Positions 1 to 5,057 of a stretch of DNA of 5,126 nucleotides are shown here, piece after piece. Numbering within the stretch: position 1 is the first letter of the stretch; each line of letters starts with the position of its first letter. The stretch lies in the NCBI GenBank assembly GCA_018896985.1, contig JAHILQ010000050.1, positions 1 to 5,126 on the forward strand. Reading direction: 5' to 3'. Under the pieces are notes generated by a model, which ran no database searches, was not told the origin of the DNA, and saw only the letters and a program-made list of their open reading frames with translations. Position numbers and translations under genes: made by a program. This stretch comes from Nitrospinota bacterium. GTDB lineage: Bacteria; Nitrospirota; Thermodesulfovibrionia; Thermodesulfovibrionales; UBA1546.

Positions 1-752
1 AGAAAGGCGGTGTTGGCAAGACCACGACTGCTGTAAATCTTGCTGCCTCTCTTGCCCTTGCAGAAAAAGATATCCTCATAATAGACACTGACCCTCAGGG
101 AAATTCTACCAGCGGACTTGGCATATCAAGAGACAATACGGAGAAGACTCTTTATGATTTTTATTCCGAAAAGTGCAAGATAAGAGAAACGATAAGGGAA
201 ACAGAAGTAGATCATCTCGGTATTATCCCTTCAACCGTAGATCTCCTCGGCGTTGAGGTGGAGCTTGTCGGACGCGAAGGCAGGGAGCATATTCTTTCTC
301 ATGCGATAGCTGCCATACGCGATAAATACCGCTACATATTTATTGACTGTCCGCCTTCTCTTGGGCTTTTGACGCTTAACGCTCTTGTAGCTGCTGATTC
401 TGTTCTTATTCCTGTGCAGTGCGAATACTACGCGCTTGAAGGACTCGGCCTTCTGTCAAACACCATCAGGCTTGTGAGAAATTCTTTTAACTCCGGTCTT
501 GATATTGAAGGCATAGTCCTTACCATGTTTGATTCAAGAAATACGCTTGCAAATGAGGTCGCAGAAGAGGTCAGGAAACATTTCGGCAGCAAGGTATATA
601 ATACTGTAATTCCGAGAAATGTAGCGCTTGCTGAAGCGCCGAGCCACGGGAAGCCTGCCTTGCTTTATGATGCAAGGTCTAAGGGCGCGCAGAGTTATTT
701 GTCACTTGCAAAGGAGATACTGAATGAAAACGGCATTAGGCAGAGGACTTGA
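1..752 (+). CDS. parA: Chromosome-partitioning ATPase ParA/Soj, 5'-truncated by window edge
   Basis: ParA is a Walker-type ATPase that binds DNA non-specifically as an ATP dimer and works with ParB-parS to segregate chromosome origins. The open frame enters from the left edge at base 3 and 249 residues are visible. They begin directly in the deviant Walker A motif KGGVGKTTT (visible residues 1-9), followed by IDTDPQGN (27-34), the Walker B strand YIFIDCPP (about 111-118) and the family signature PRNVALAEAPSHGKPA near the C-terminus. About ten N-terminal residues should lie outside the window, so no start codon is called; GTG at 258 is an internal codon. The protein is otherwise full length and undamaged. 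It overlaps parB by 29 nt, so the two genes are almost certainly one operon. It could be Soj or a generic ParA paralogue; the adjacent ParB favours chromosomal Soj. Confidence 0.96.
   Translation, partial: KGGVGKTTTAVNLAASLALAEKDILIIDTDPQGNSTSGLGISRDNTEKTLYDFYSEKCKIRETIRETEVDHLGIIPSTVDLLGVEVELVGREGREHILSHAIAAIRDKYRYIFIDCPPSLGLLTLNALVAADSVLIPVQCEYYALEGLGLLSNTIRLVRNSFNSGLDIEGIVLTMFDSRNTLANEVAEEVRKHFGSKVYNTVIPRNVALAEAPSHGKPALLYDARSKGAQSYLSLAKEILNENGIRQRT
711..716 (+). promoter_or_regulatory. Shine-Dalgarno of parB, inside parA
   Basis: AAGGAG lies seven bases before ATG 724 and within the last codons of parA. It supports ATG 724 as the parB start despite the 29-nt overlap, and it suggests translational coupling of the two partition proteins. 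Confidence 0.8.
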
Positions 753-1560
753 CGCTTTAATTCCGGAGAAGGGTGAAGAAATGCTTCATCTGGAAGTCAG
801 CCGTATATCTGCCGGAGGAGAACAGCCGCGGAAGGTTTTCAGGGATGGTTCTCTCAAAGAACTCGCTGCCTCAATAAAGGAAAAGGGTGTGCTTCAGCCG
901 ATTATAGTCTCAAGGGCAGGAGACGGTTCATTCAGGCTCATCGCAGGCGAACGGAGATGGCGGGCAGCGCAGCTCGCAGGCCTTAAAAAGATTCCTTCAA
1001 TCGTAAAAAATGTTGCATCAAAGGACTCTCTGGAGATAGCGCTCATAGAGAACATACAGAGGGAAGACCTTAATCCTGTTGAAACCGCAGAGGCATTCCA
1101 TAAACTTATGAGGGAGTTTAATCTTACGCAGGAAGATCTCTCGGAGAGGGTCGGGAAGGAGAGGGCTACTGTTGCCAATTACCTCAGGCTTCTGAAACTG
1201 CCCGAGGAAATAAAATCATTAATCTCTGACGGCTCTTTGAGCATGGGACATGCAAGGGCAATCCTCTCTATTGAAGGAAGGCCAAATCAGACAGATGCCG
1301 CAAGAAAGGTTATGAAGAAGGGGTTAAGCGTCAGGGAGACGGAAACACTGGCAAAAAGCATCGCTCTTCCCGGAACAAAAAAATCAAAAACCCACAAAGG
1401 GCATAAGGACCCTCAGATAGCATCCCTCGAAGACAAGCTTATAAAGAGTCTTGGCACAAAGGTAAGGATTCATCACAAAGGCAAAAAAGGCGGGAGGATA
1501 GAGATAGAATACTATTCCCTCGATGAACTTGACCGGCTGCTTGATATCCTGATGAAATAA
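724..1560 (+). CDS. parB: Chromosome-partitioning protein ParB/Spo0J (CTPase, parS-binding)
   Basis: ParB loads at parS sites as a CTP-dependent sliding clamp and stimulates the ParA ATPase. The 278-residue length is normal for the family. The start MKTALGRGLDALIP is the typical ParA-interacting N-terminal tail. The ParB/Srx-like nucleotide domain follows, with EQPRKVF (33-39), the arginine-rich phosphate-binding motif GERRWRAA (75-82) and ENIQREDLNPVE (109-120). A helix-turn-helix region lies at about 134-157 (TQEDLSERVGKERATVANYL), then SLSMGHARAIL (171-181). A lysine-rich linker (about 218-230) leads to the C-terminal dimerisation segment ending SLDELDRLLDIL. All expected parts are present and nothing looks damaged. 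It lies downstream of, and overlaps, parA. The next gene is convergent, so parB appears to end the operon. No convincing 16-bp parS palindrome is in the window. Confidence 0.97.
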   Translation: MKTALGRGLDALIPEKGEEMLHLEVSRISAGGEQPRKVFRDGSLKELAASIKEKGVLQPIIVSRAGDGSFRLIAGERRWRAAQLAGLKKIPSIVKNVASKDSLEIALIENIQREDLNPVETAEAFHKLMREFNLTQEDLSERVGKERATVANYLRLLKLPEEIKSLISDGSLSMGHARAILSIEGRPNQTDAARKVMKKGLSVRETETLAKSIALPGTKKSKTHKGHKDPQIASLEDKLIKSLGTKVRIHHKGKKGGRIEIEYYSLDELDRLLDILMK

Positions 1561-1584
1561 ATGGGTTTCATTCATTGTCTTTGC

Positions 1585-1800
1585 TTAACCCGAAAAATGC
1601 AATTAACCTTAAAGCACAGCGGCATAGATGCCTTCAAAGTCTTTAGATACAACAGGAATTATCTTATGCCATGATGCAATTCACAAAGGCTGCCTGCATA
1701 AAATTATGCGCATCAAGAATTGATAATGGCATGTTTAAGGTGTTGCTGCAAAAGACTTTTCAGTCACCTATGCCCCTGTCAAATGCATTTTCCGGGTTAA
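1585..1800. repeat. Long imperfect palindrome with 16-bp terminal inverted repeats (MITE-like)
   Basis: TTAACCCGAAAAATGC at 1585-1600 is the reverse complement of 1785-1800 with one mismatch. The symmetry continues inward: GGCATAG..TG (from about 1621) pairs with a copy near 1767-1776, AAAGTCTTT (1637-1644) with 1751-1759, ATGCCAT..AATTC (about 1666-1682) with about 1717-1733, and the centre is GCATAA-AA-TTATGC (1696-1709). The left arm is about 20 nt longer because of insertions, the largest about 11 nt near 1608-1619. No open frame of note runs through it, and I see no obvious target-site duplication in the flanks. It lies between the convergent ends of parB and the TPR gene. A miniature inverted-repeat transposable element or decayed insertion-sequence derivative is the likeliest reading; a bidirectional terminator role is possible but there are no classic stem-plus-T-run features. 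Confidence 0.65.
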
Positions 1801-1814
1801 TTTAGAGATTCGGT

Positions 1815-2076
1815 TTATTCAGAAAGCTGTTTATAGTTATCACATGCGTATTTATTCCCTTTGTCGCATGCCTTTTTAAAATCAGCGGCAGCTTTCCTTG
1901 TATATGCAACACCGCGGAAGAAATAAGCCTCGCCATAGCTTGGGATTATAGCGAGAGCCTTGTTATAGTCTTCAATAGCTTCATCTAAAGTAAAACTGGG
2001 CATCAGCCCCAATTGCTGTATGGGAGTTCCATGCAATGATTAGGCAAATCCCTAAAAGAATAATCCTGATTTTCAT
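1815..2076 (-). pseudogene. Secreted TPR-repeat protein, frameshifted remnant
   Basis: From ATG 2076 the frame reads MKIRIILLGICLIIAWN followed by SHTAIGADAQFYFR and stops at TGA 1981-1983. This is a convincing Sec signal peptide (basic start, hydrophobic core, AIGA-like cleavage site). A second frame, open to TAA 1815-1817, carries LDEAIEDYNKALAIIPSYGEAYFFRGVAY and then AADFKKACDKGNKYACDNYKQLSE, which is typical tetratricopeptide repeat sequence. The two halves join if a frameshift or small deletion occurred near 1981-1995, where roughly a dozen TPR residues are missing. A second lesion appears in YTRKAAADF, where about 4-7 residues of the TPR inter-helix turn are absent in frame. An intact protein would be a small periplasmic TPR protein, probably for protein-protein contacts. 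ATG 2036 is only an artefact start in the second frame. A sequencing error could explain the frameshift but not both deletions. Confidence 0.75.
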
Positions 2077-2082
2077 ATTTGA

Positions 2083-2090
2083 CTCCTTTT
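2083..2090 (-). promoter_or_regulatory. Strong Shine-Dalgarno of the TPR gene
   Basis: On the minus strand AAAAGGAG precedes ATG 2076 with a six-base gap. This strong site identifies 2076 as the original start and shows that the signal-peptide frame is the true 5' end of the broken TPR gene. Confidence 0.75.
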
Positions 2091-2102
2091 CAATCTTCTC
2101 AA

Positions 2103-2132
2103 ATATTAATTAACCGTTATCCTTTTAGTCAA
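2103..2132 (-). promoter_or_regulatory. Candidate sigma70-type promoter for the TPR gene
   Basis: On the minus strand TTGACT (2132-2127, five of six -35 consensus bases) is followed after 18 bases by TAATAT (2108-2103, four of six -10 bases); ATTAAT with a 16-base spacer is an alternative. The implied transcript would start some 20 bases before ATG 2076, just upstream of the Shine-Dalgarno. This is pattern matching in A+T-rich DNA only. Confidence 0.4.
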
Positions 2133-2178
2133 TCCTTCCGAGATATTTCAGAATCGCTCTCAGCAAAGATGCGTCTCG

Positions 2179-2262
2179 TCATGCCATGCATAAGCACTGC
2201 TTGCGATATCCTCCGTGAGGGCTGAGCATGGCGGGTTTTGATTTTTCGTTATTCTTGCTCAT
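2179..2262 (-). pseudogene. 27-codon remnant, possibly start of a four-helix-bundle suffix-domain gene
   Basis: ATG 2262 opens a frame reading MSKNNEKSKPAMLSPHGGYR then KQCLCMA and TGA (2179-2181). The segment LSPHGGYRK resembles, from memory, the N-terminal motif of the four-helix-bundle suffix-domain family (GGYRxLxSFQ), proteins of about 200 residues related to 23S rRNA intervening-sequence proteins. After GGYRK the expected helical sequence is absent, so this would be a remnant with almost the whole body deleted. The start lies just 6 bases beyond the stop codon of the 96-residue gene, so the two could have been co-transcribed. The Shine-Dalgarno is weak. Several small inverted repeats cross this stretch (for example GCCATGC 2183-2189 with GCATGGC 2226-2232). 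A chance ORF is the alternative. Confidence 0.3.
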
Positions 2263-2268
2263 CTTTTT

Positions 2269-2559
2269 TCACCAAAGAAGCCTATCCACAATCTGTTTAA
2301 AATCAGTAATCTCTTCCCATCCACAATATCTAACCGCGATTTCACCATACCAGTAATAATAATCATTACCATCAATCTCTGATGTATTCCCAGCACCATA
2401 ATAGTCTTTTAGATATTTGTGAATTTGCTTATCCATATCTTTTGCATTCTTTGCATATAAAAGTCTATGAAAACCTTGCTCGTATTCACCGCTGATGAAT
2501 TCGAAAGTGGCGAGATAAAGCTTTTTGGTTTTAGAAGTTGTTAAATTTTTATCGTTCAT
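2269..2559 (-). CDS. Hypothetical protein, 96 residues
   Basis: I do not recognise a characterised family. The start ATG 2559 has a plausible Shine-Dalgarno (AAAGAGG, 2573-2567) seven bases upstream. The protein is soluble-looking and has no signal peptide or membrane segment. It is rich in aromatic residues, with a beta-like stretch KLYLATFEFISGEYEQGF (about 13-30), a helical lysine-rich part (about 36-50) and an unusual tyrosine cluster DGNDYYYWYGEIAVRY (about 63-78) before WEEITDFKQIVDRLL. It looks like a single small alpha/beta domain, of the sort often carried by phages and mobile DNA. The frame is intact although broken genes lie on both sides. It may follow the restriction-enzyme fragment in a former minus-strand transcription unit. 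Function unknown. Confidence 0.65.
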   Translation of the reverse strand: MNDKNLTTSKTKKLYLATFEFISGEYEQGFHRLLYAKNAKDMDKQIHKYLKDYYGAGNTSEIDGNDYYYWYGEIAVRYCGWEEITDFKQIVDRLLW

Positions 2560-2585
2560 AGTATCGCCTCTTTAGTATACGTTTT

Positions 2586-2753
2586 TTAATTAACACTTCT
2601 TATAGCAACTGCCAGCCCCTCAACAGCTTCCTCAGCTGATGTTTCCATTGAAATAGCCGTCAAGATTAAATCTACTTTTCTCTTGCCCGCATACAACGAA
2701 GCATTGTGATTCCTAAGTTTGCAGTTTCTTTCAGAGAAAAAACTTCTATTCAA
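2586..2753 (-). pseudogene. Open stretch of 55 codons, probable gene remnant
   Basis: Starting from TTG 2753, the minus strand is open to TAA 2588-2586. The C-terminal part reads AGKRKVDLILTAISMETSAE followed by EAVEGLAVAIRSVN, which looks like real helical protein and not random translation. There is no ATG near the beginning and no Shine-Dalgarno before the TTG, and the stretch overlaps the last eight bases of the upstream restriction-enzyme fragment. It could be the C-terminal end of a lost gene, a frameshifted tail of that fragment, or a small gene using TTG. I do not recognise the family. Confidence 0.35.
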
Positions 2754-3018
2754 TAACGTTTACTTGCTCGTATAATGATGGAAGTTTATCTTGCCTCAGC
2801 CTGAATTTTGTCCCGTGATTATGTCCGGTTCGTGCATCAAAATCTACATACAAGTATCCATTTTCAGCACAATTCAGAAACTTTTCAAACGAGAAACCAG
2901 ACAAGATGAGTAGTTTTTCATATTTAAAATACTCGTGCTTATCTTCAATCTTAGTATCGGCAATTACATAAAAGCAGTTCATTATTTTAGAGCCAATCTT
3001 ATAGTCGTCTTTGGTTTT
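2746..3018 (-). pseudogene. C-terminal fragment of an MvaI/BcnI-like restriction endonuclease
   Basis: The open frame runs from just after TGA 3021-3019 to TAG 2748-2746, 90 codons; the first ATG is at 2982. It reads KTKDDYKIGSKIMNCFYVIA and later GYLYVDFDARTGHNHGTKFR. The pattern (F)VIADT..., then a tyrosine/phenylalanine-rich YFKYEKLLILSGF segment, then VD.R....HNHGT.FR.R matches my memory of the C-terminal part of MvaI/BcnI-type type II endonucleases, which are about 240-250 residues long. The N-terminal portion with the D-(E)-x-K catalytic residues is absent. Homology-like sequence continues upstream of ATG 2982 until the double stop TAG TGA, which argues for truncation and not a short native gene. 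No companion DNA methyltransferase is present. The family call is from remembered motifs and could be wrong; the truncation inference depends on it. Confidence 0.5.
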
Positions 3019-3029
3019 TCACTATTCAA

Positions 3030-3057
3030 TTAGAACCGTCCCCTTTTTCCCCTTTTT
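3030..3057. repeat. GGGGACGGTTCT-type motif with a 9-bp tandem repeat
   Basis: AGAACCGTCCCC (3032-3043; GGGGACGGTTCT on the other strand) is joined to two tandem copies of CCCCTTTTT (3040-3048 and 3049-3057). From memory, GGGGACGGTTCT-like motifs recur in intergenic regions of many proteobacterial and related genomes, often near IS200/REP-associated Y1 transposases, but I cannot verify that here. It lies directly upstream of the point where the restriction-enzyme fragment loses its frame, so it may mark a recombination or insertion junction. Confidence 0.35.
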
Positions 3058-3124
3058 CACTTTTCATCAAAACCCTTTAAATAGAGATTCAAATCTATTA
3101 AAATGATAATAAGACAAGATCGGA

Positions 3125-3129
3125 AGAGG
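3125..3129 (+). promoter_or_regulatory. Shine-Dalgarno fixing the start of the Mth938-domain gene
   Basis: AGAGG sits six bases before ATG 3136. The earlier in-frame ATG at 3103 has no comparable site and adds a charged 11-residue extension not expected in the family, so 3136 is preferred. Confidence 0.6.
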
Positions 3130-3135
3130 CTCAAG

Positions 3136-3477
3136 ATGAAAGTAGAACATTATTCATTTGGCAAAATAATCATTGATGGGAAGACCTACACCTCTGACGT
3201 CATTATTTATCCAGAAAGAGTTGATTCTTCATGGTGGAGAGAAAGAGGTCATTATCTTCAGGTGATTGATTTAACCACTGCTCTCGATGCGCACCCTGAA
3301 ATTCTTCTCATAGGTACGGGTTATTTCGGGAGAATGTCGGTCCCAAAAGAAACACTATCACATCTGGAATCTAAGGGTATCGAGGTTCACGTTGAACATA
3401 CAAAGAAAGCAGTTGAGATCTTCAATACATTTCAGAACGATAAGGGCGTCATTGCAGCCTTTCACTTAACCTGCTAA
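3136..3477 (+). CDS. Mth938-domain (DUF498/NDUFAF3-like) protein
   Basis: Members of this family (PF04430, DUF498) are small single-domain proteins with the Mth938 fold. The eukaryotic member NDUFAF3 is a complex I assembly factor, while the bacterial role is not established. The 113 residues cover the whole domain: YSFGKIIIDGKTYTSDVIIY (6-25), the conserved DSSWWRERGHYLQ (30-42), IGTGYFGRMSVP (59-70), and the C-terminal GVIAAFHLTC. It has the expected family length from MKVEHYSFG. An upstream in-frame ATG at 3103 would give 124 residues but lacks a ribosome site. It stands alone on this strand and converges on the endonuclease V gene, overlapping its 3' end by 12 nt. No damage seen. Confidence 0.88.
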   Translation: MKVEHYSFGKIIIDGKTYTSDVIIYPERVDSSWWRERGHYLQVIDLTTALDAHPEILLIGTGYFGRMSVPKETLSHLESKGIEVHVEHTKKAVEIFNTFQNDKGVIAAFHLTC

Positions 3478-4125
3478 TAGCTCTCTCTTTATTTTCTTTG
3501 AGATAAAATCTGCTCGCCTCAAGGGTTCGGGAATTCGATATATACTCGTGCAGCCAAGTATAATCTTTATTGAATTTTTTAGATTAATTCTATGCCCACA
3601 TGAAACAAAAACTGGCCTCACATTATCCTTTGTCCGCAAAACTACACCAATGATCTTTCCATTATATCTTAGAGAAGACCAACTCCCTTTTTTCAAACCA
3701 GGCTCTCTATAGTTCCCGACCAGCCTTGACTTTGCACATCCAATGGTAGGTATATCAAGGAGCACACCAATATGTGCTGCAATTCCCAATCCCTTTGGAT
3801 GTGCAATTCCTTGACCGTCGAAAAGGATTACATGGGGTTTAATCTTCAAGTTATTAATGGCTTGAATGGTTGCCGGGCCTTCTCTGAAAGACAAAAAACC
3901 CGGTATATAGGGAAAGGATACCTCTGTTAATGAATATGCCTCTTCGATAAGAATTATCTCAGGGTACCTGTAAAGACATGCGACTCCTATAATCTTATCC
4001 TCAAAAAATGCTGCATCAACACCCACAACATATTCCGGACTTTTTCTGAGGGGAGTGATTCTTACCTTCTTCTTAAGAACCTCTTGAACCTTCTTTGCTT
4101 CAGTAATATCCTCCGGCCATTTCAT
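3466..4125 (-). CDS. nfi: Endonuclease V (deoxyinosine 3'-endonuclease)
   Basis: Endonuclease V nicks DNA at the second phosphodiester bond 3' to deoxyinosine (deaminated adenine), starting repair; some homologues also act on RNA inosine. The 219 residues match family length. Visible motifs are VGVDAAF (34-40, Mg-binding Asp37), FPYIPGFLSFREGPA (71-85, with wedge residues around Tyr73 and catalytic Glu82), LFDGQGIAHPKGLGIAAH (101-118, metal-binding Asp103), GCAKSRLVG (129-137) and a C-terminal IPEPLRRAD segment. These correspond to D43, Y80, E89 and D110 of the Thermotoga maritima enzyme, so it should be active. ATG 4125 is preceded two codons upstream by an in-frame TAA, so this is the longest possible start; no clear Shine-Dalgarno is seen. 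It overlaps the Mth938-domain gene tail to tail by 12 nt and diverges from the LysR gene. Confidence 0.95.
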   Translation of the reverse strand: MKWPEDITEAKKVQEVLKKKVRITPLRKSPEYVVGVDAAFFEDKIIGVACLYRYPEIILIEEAYSLTEVSFPYIPGFLSFREGPATIQAINNLKIKPHVILFDGQGIAHPKGLGIAAHIGVLLDIPTIGCAKSRLVGNYREPGLKKGSWSSLRYNGKIIGVVLRTKDNVRPVFVSCGHRINLKNSIKIILGCTSIYRIPEPLRRADFISKKIKRELLAG

Positions 4126-4163
4126 AGATTAAGAATAATATAAAGTATGTTAGAATTTCATTT
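4126..4163. promoter_or_regulatory. Short divergent intergenic region between nfi and the LysR gene
   Basis: Only 38 A+T-rich bases separate the two divergent starts. It contains TAATAT/TATAAA-like stretches (4136-4144) that could serve as a -10 element in either direction, but I see no matching -35 hexamer at proper distance. Promoter elements probably extend into the neighbouring coding regions. LysR proteins often bind divergent promoters beside their own gene, so a binding site here is possible; no clear T-N11-A dyad was identified. Confidence 0.3.
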
Positions 4164-5057
4164 ATGGATATACATCAACTCAGGGTATTTGCCTCAGTTT
4201 TCAAAAACAAAAGCTTCTCAAAAGCTTCAGGGGAACTTTATCTTACACAGCCAACGGTGAGTGAACATATCAGGACACTGGAGAACGAGTTCGACTGCAA
4301 ACTATTTGACAGATTGGGCAGAACAATCATTCCGACCAAAGAGGCAGAGGTGTTATACAGCCATGCAATGGAAATTATAGAAAAAGCCAATACCCTTAAA
4401 GAGACAATCGGACAATTCAAGAAAGAGGTCACCGGCGAGTTGATTATTGGTGCAAGCACAATTCCGGGCACATATTTAATGCCTCCCGTGATGGCAGTAT
4501 TCCAGAAAAAATATCCATCCATTTCCTTTCAGATTCTCATATCTGATTCAAAGGGTATTGTAGAGAAGGTATCAAGACATGAATTACTCATGGGGGCTGT
4601 AGGTACAAAAATATATAACACACAGATAGATTACATTCCTTTTATGGATGACGAATTGATTGCTGTATCCTCACCATCTCTCATAAAAAAAGAAGAGCTG
4701 ACATTGAGGGAATTGATCAAATTTCCCATGGTCCTGCGGGAGGAAGGCTCGGGTACACGAAAGGAGACAGAAAAGATTCTTGAAGCCAAAGGCATCTCTC
4801 CTGAAAACATTAAAATTGCAGGCATCTTTGGTTCAACAGATGCGGTAAAACAGGCAGTAAAGGCAGGACTGGGATTTTCTATTCTGTCAAAGTTTGCTGT
4901 AATTGATGAATTAAAACATAAAATACTCAAAGAAATAAAACTTACCGACATCCAGATGAAAAGAAAATTTTATATTGTGACCCACAAAAAAAGGACACTC
5001 CCTCCGGCATACGCCACATTTTTAAAACATATCACTGCTGAATCAAAAGATATCTGA
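4164..5057 (+). CDS. LysR-family transcriptional regulator, possibly the selenium-metabolism-associated type
   Basis: The 297 residues show the standard LysR layout. An N-terminal winged helix-turn-helix begins MDIHQLRVFASVF, with FSKASGELYLTQPTVSEHIR as the recognition unit (18-37) and LFDRLGRTIIPT as the wing (47-58). A linker helix (about 60-90) follows, then the periplasmic-binding-protein-like effector domain from ELIIGASTIPGTYLMP (about 92-107) to the end. MVLREEGSGTRKETE (about 189-203) and GIFGSTDAVKQAVKAGLGFS (about 221-240) resemble the CysB/CysL group's ligand-binding part. From memory the sequence is close to proteins annotated as selenium metabolism-associated LysR regulators of anaerobes; no selD, selA or yedE-like gene is here to support that. 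The start is the canonical family start; only a weak ribosome site precedes it. The gene is intact. Confidence 0.93.
   Translation: MDIHQLRVFASVFKNKSFSKASGELYLTQPTVSEHIRTLENEFDCKLFDRLGRTIIPTKEAEVLYSHAMEIIEKANTLKETIGQFKKEVTGELIIGASTIPGTYLMPPVMAVFQKKYPSISFQILISDSKGIVEKVSRHELLMGAVGTKIYNTQIDYIPFMDDELIAVSSPSLIKKEELTLRELIKFPMVLREEGSGTRKETEKILEAKGISPENIKIAGIFGSTDAVKQAVKAGLGFSILSKFAVIDELKHKILKEIKLTDIQMKRKFYIVTHKKRTLPPAYATFLKHITAESKDI

Noticed and set aside
258..260. GTG as a possible start of a short ParA
   Set aside because: The same frame is open to the left edge and begins with the Walker A motif, so the codon is internal.
894..1575. Minus-strand open frames at 894-1178 and 1384-1575
   Set aside because: They lie mostly antisense to the well-supported parB gene and show no protein family features.
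1585..1800. CRISPR array or tandem repeat
   Set aside because: The repeated blocks are inverted and not direct, with no regular repeat-spacer spacing.
2179..2181. In-frame TGA followed by 18 more open codons (RDASLLRAILKYLGRID and stop); possible selenocysteine or readthrough
   Set aside because: There is no recognised selenoprotein motif and no convincing SECIS-like hairpin right after the TGA; the surrounding sequence looks like decayed DNA.
3117..3128. AGATCGGAAGAG, identical to the first 12 bases of a common sequencing adapter
   Set aside because: The match stops after 12 bases, and the sequence continues smoothly into an intact gene whose ribosome site it contains; a chance match is likelier than contamination.
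3383..3398. parS-like sequence AGGTTCACGTTGAACA, 12 of 16 matches to the consensus parS
   Set aside because: It lies inside the Mth938-domain coding sequence, its symmetry (GTTCA-CGT-TGAAC) differs from the parS palindrome, and mismatches fall in the core. It is probably coincidental.
4238..4951. Minus-strand open frames at 4238-4522 and 4631-4951
   Set aside because: They are antisense to the intact LysR gene and have no recognisable motifs.
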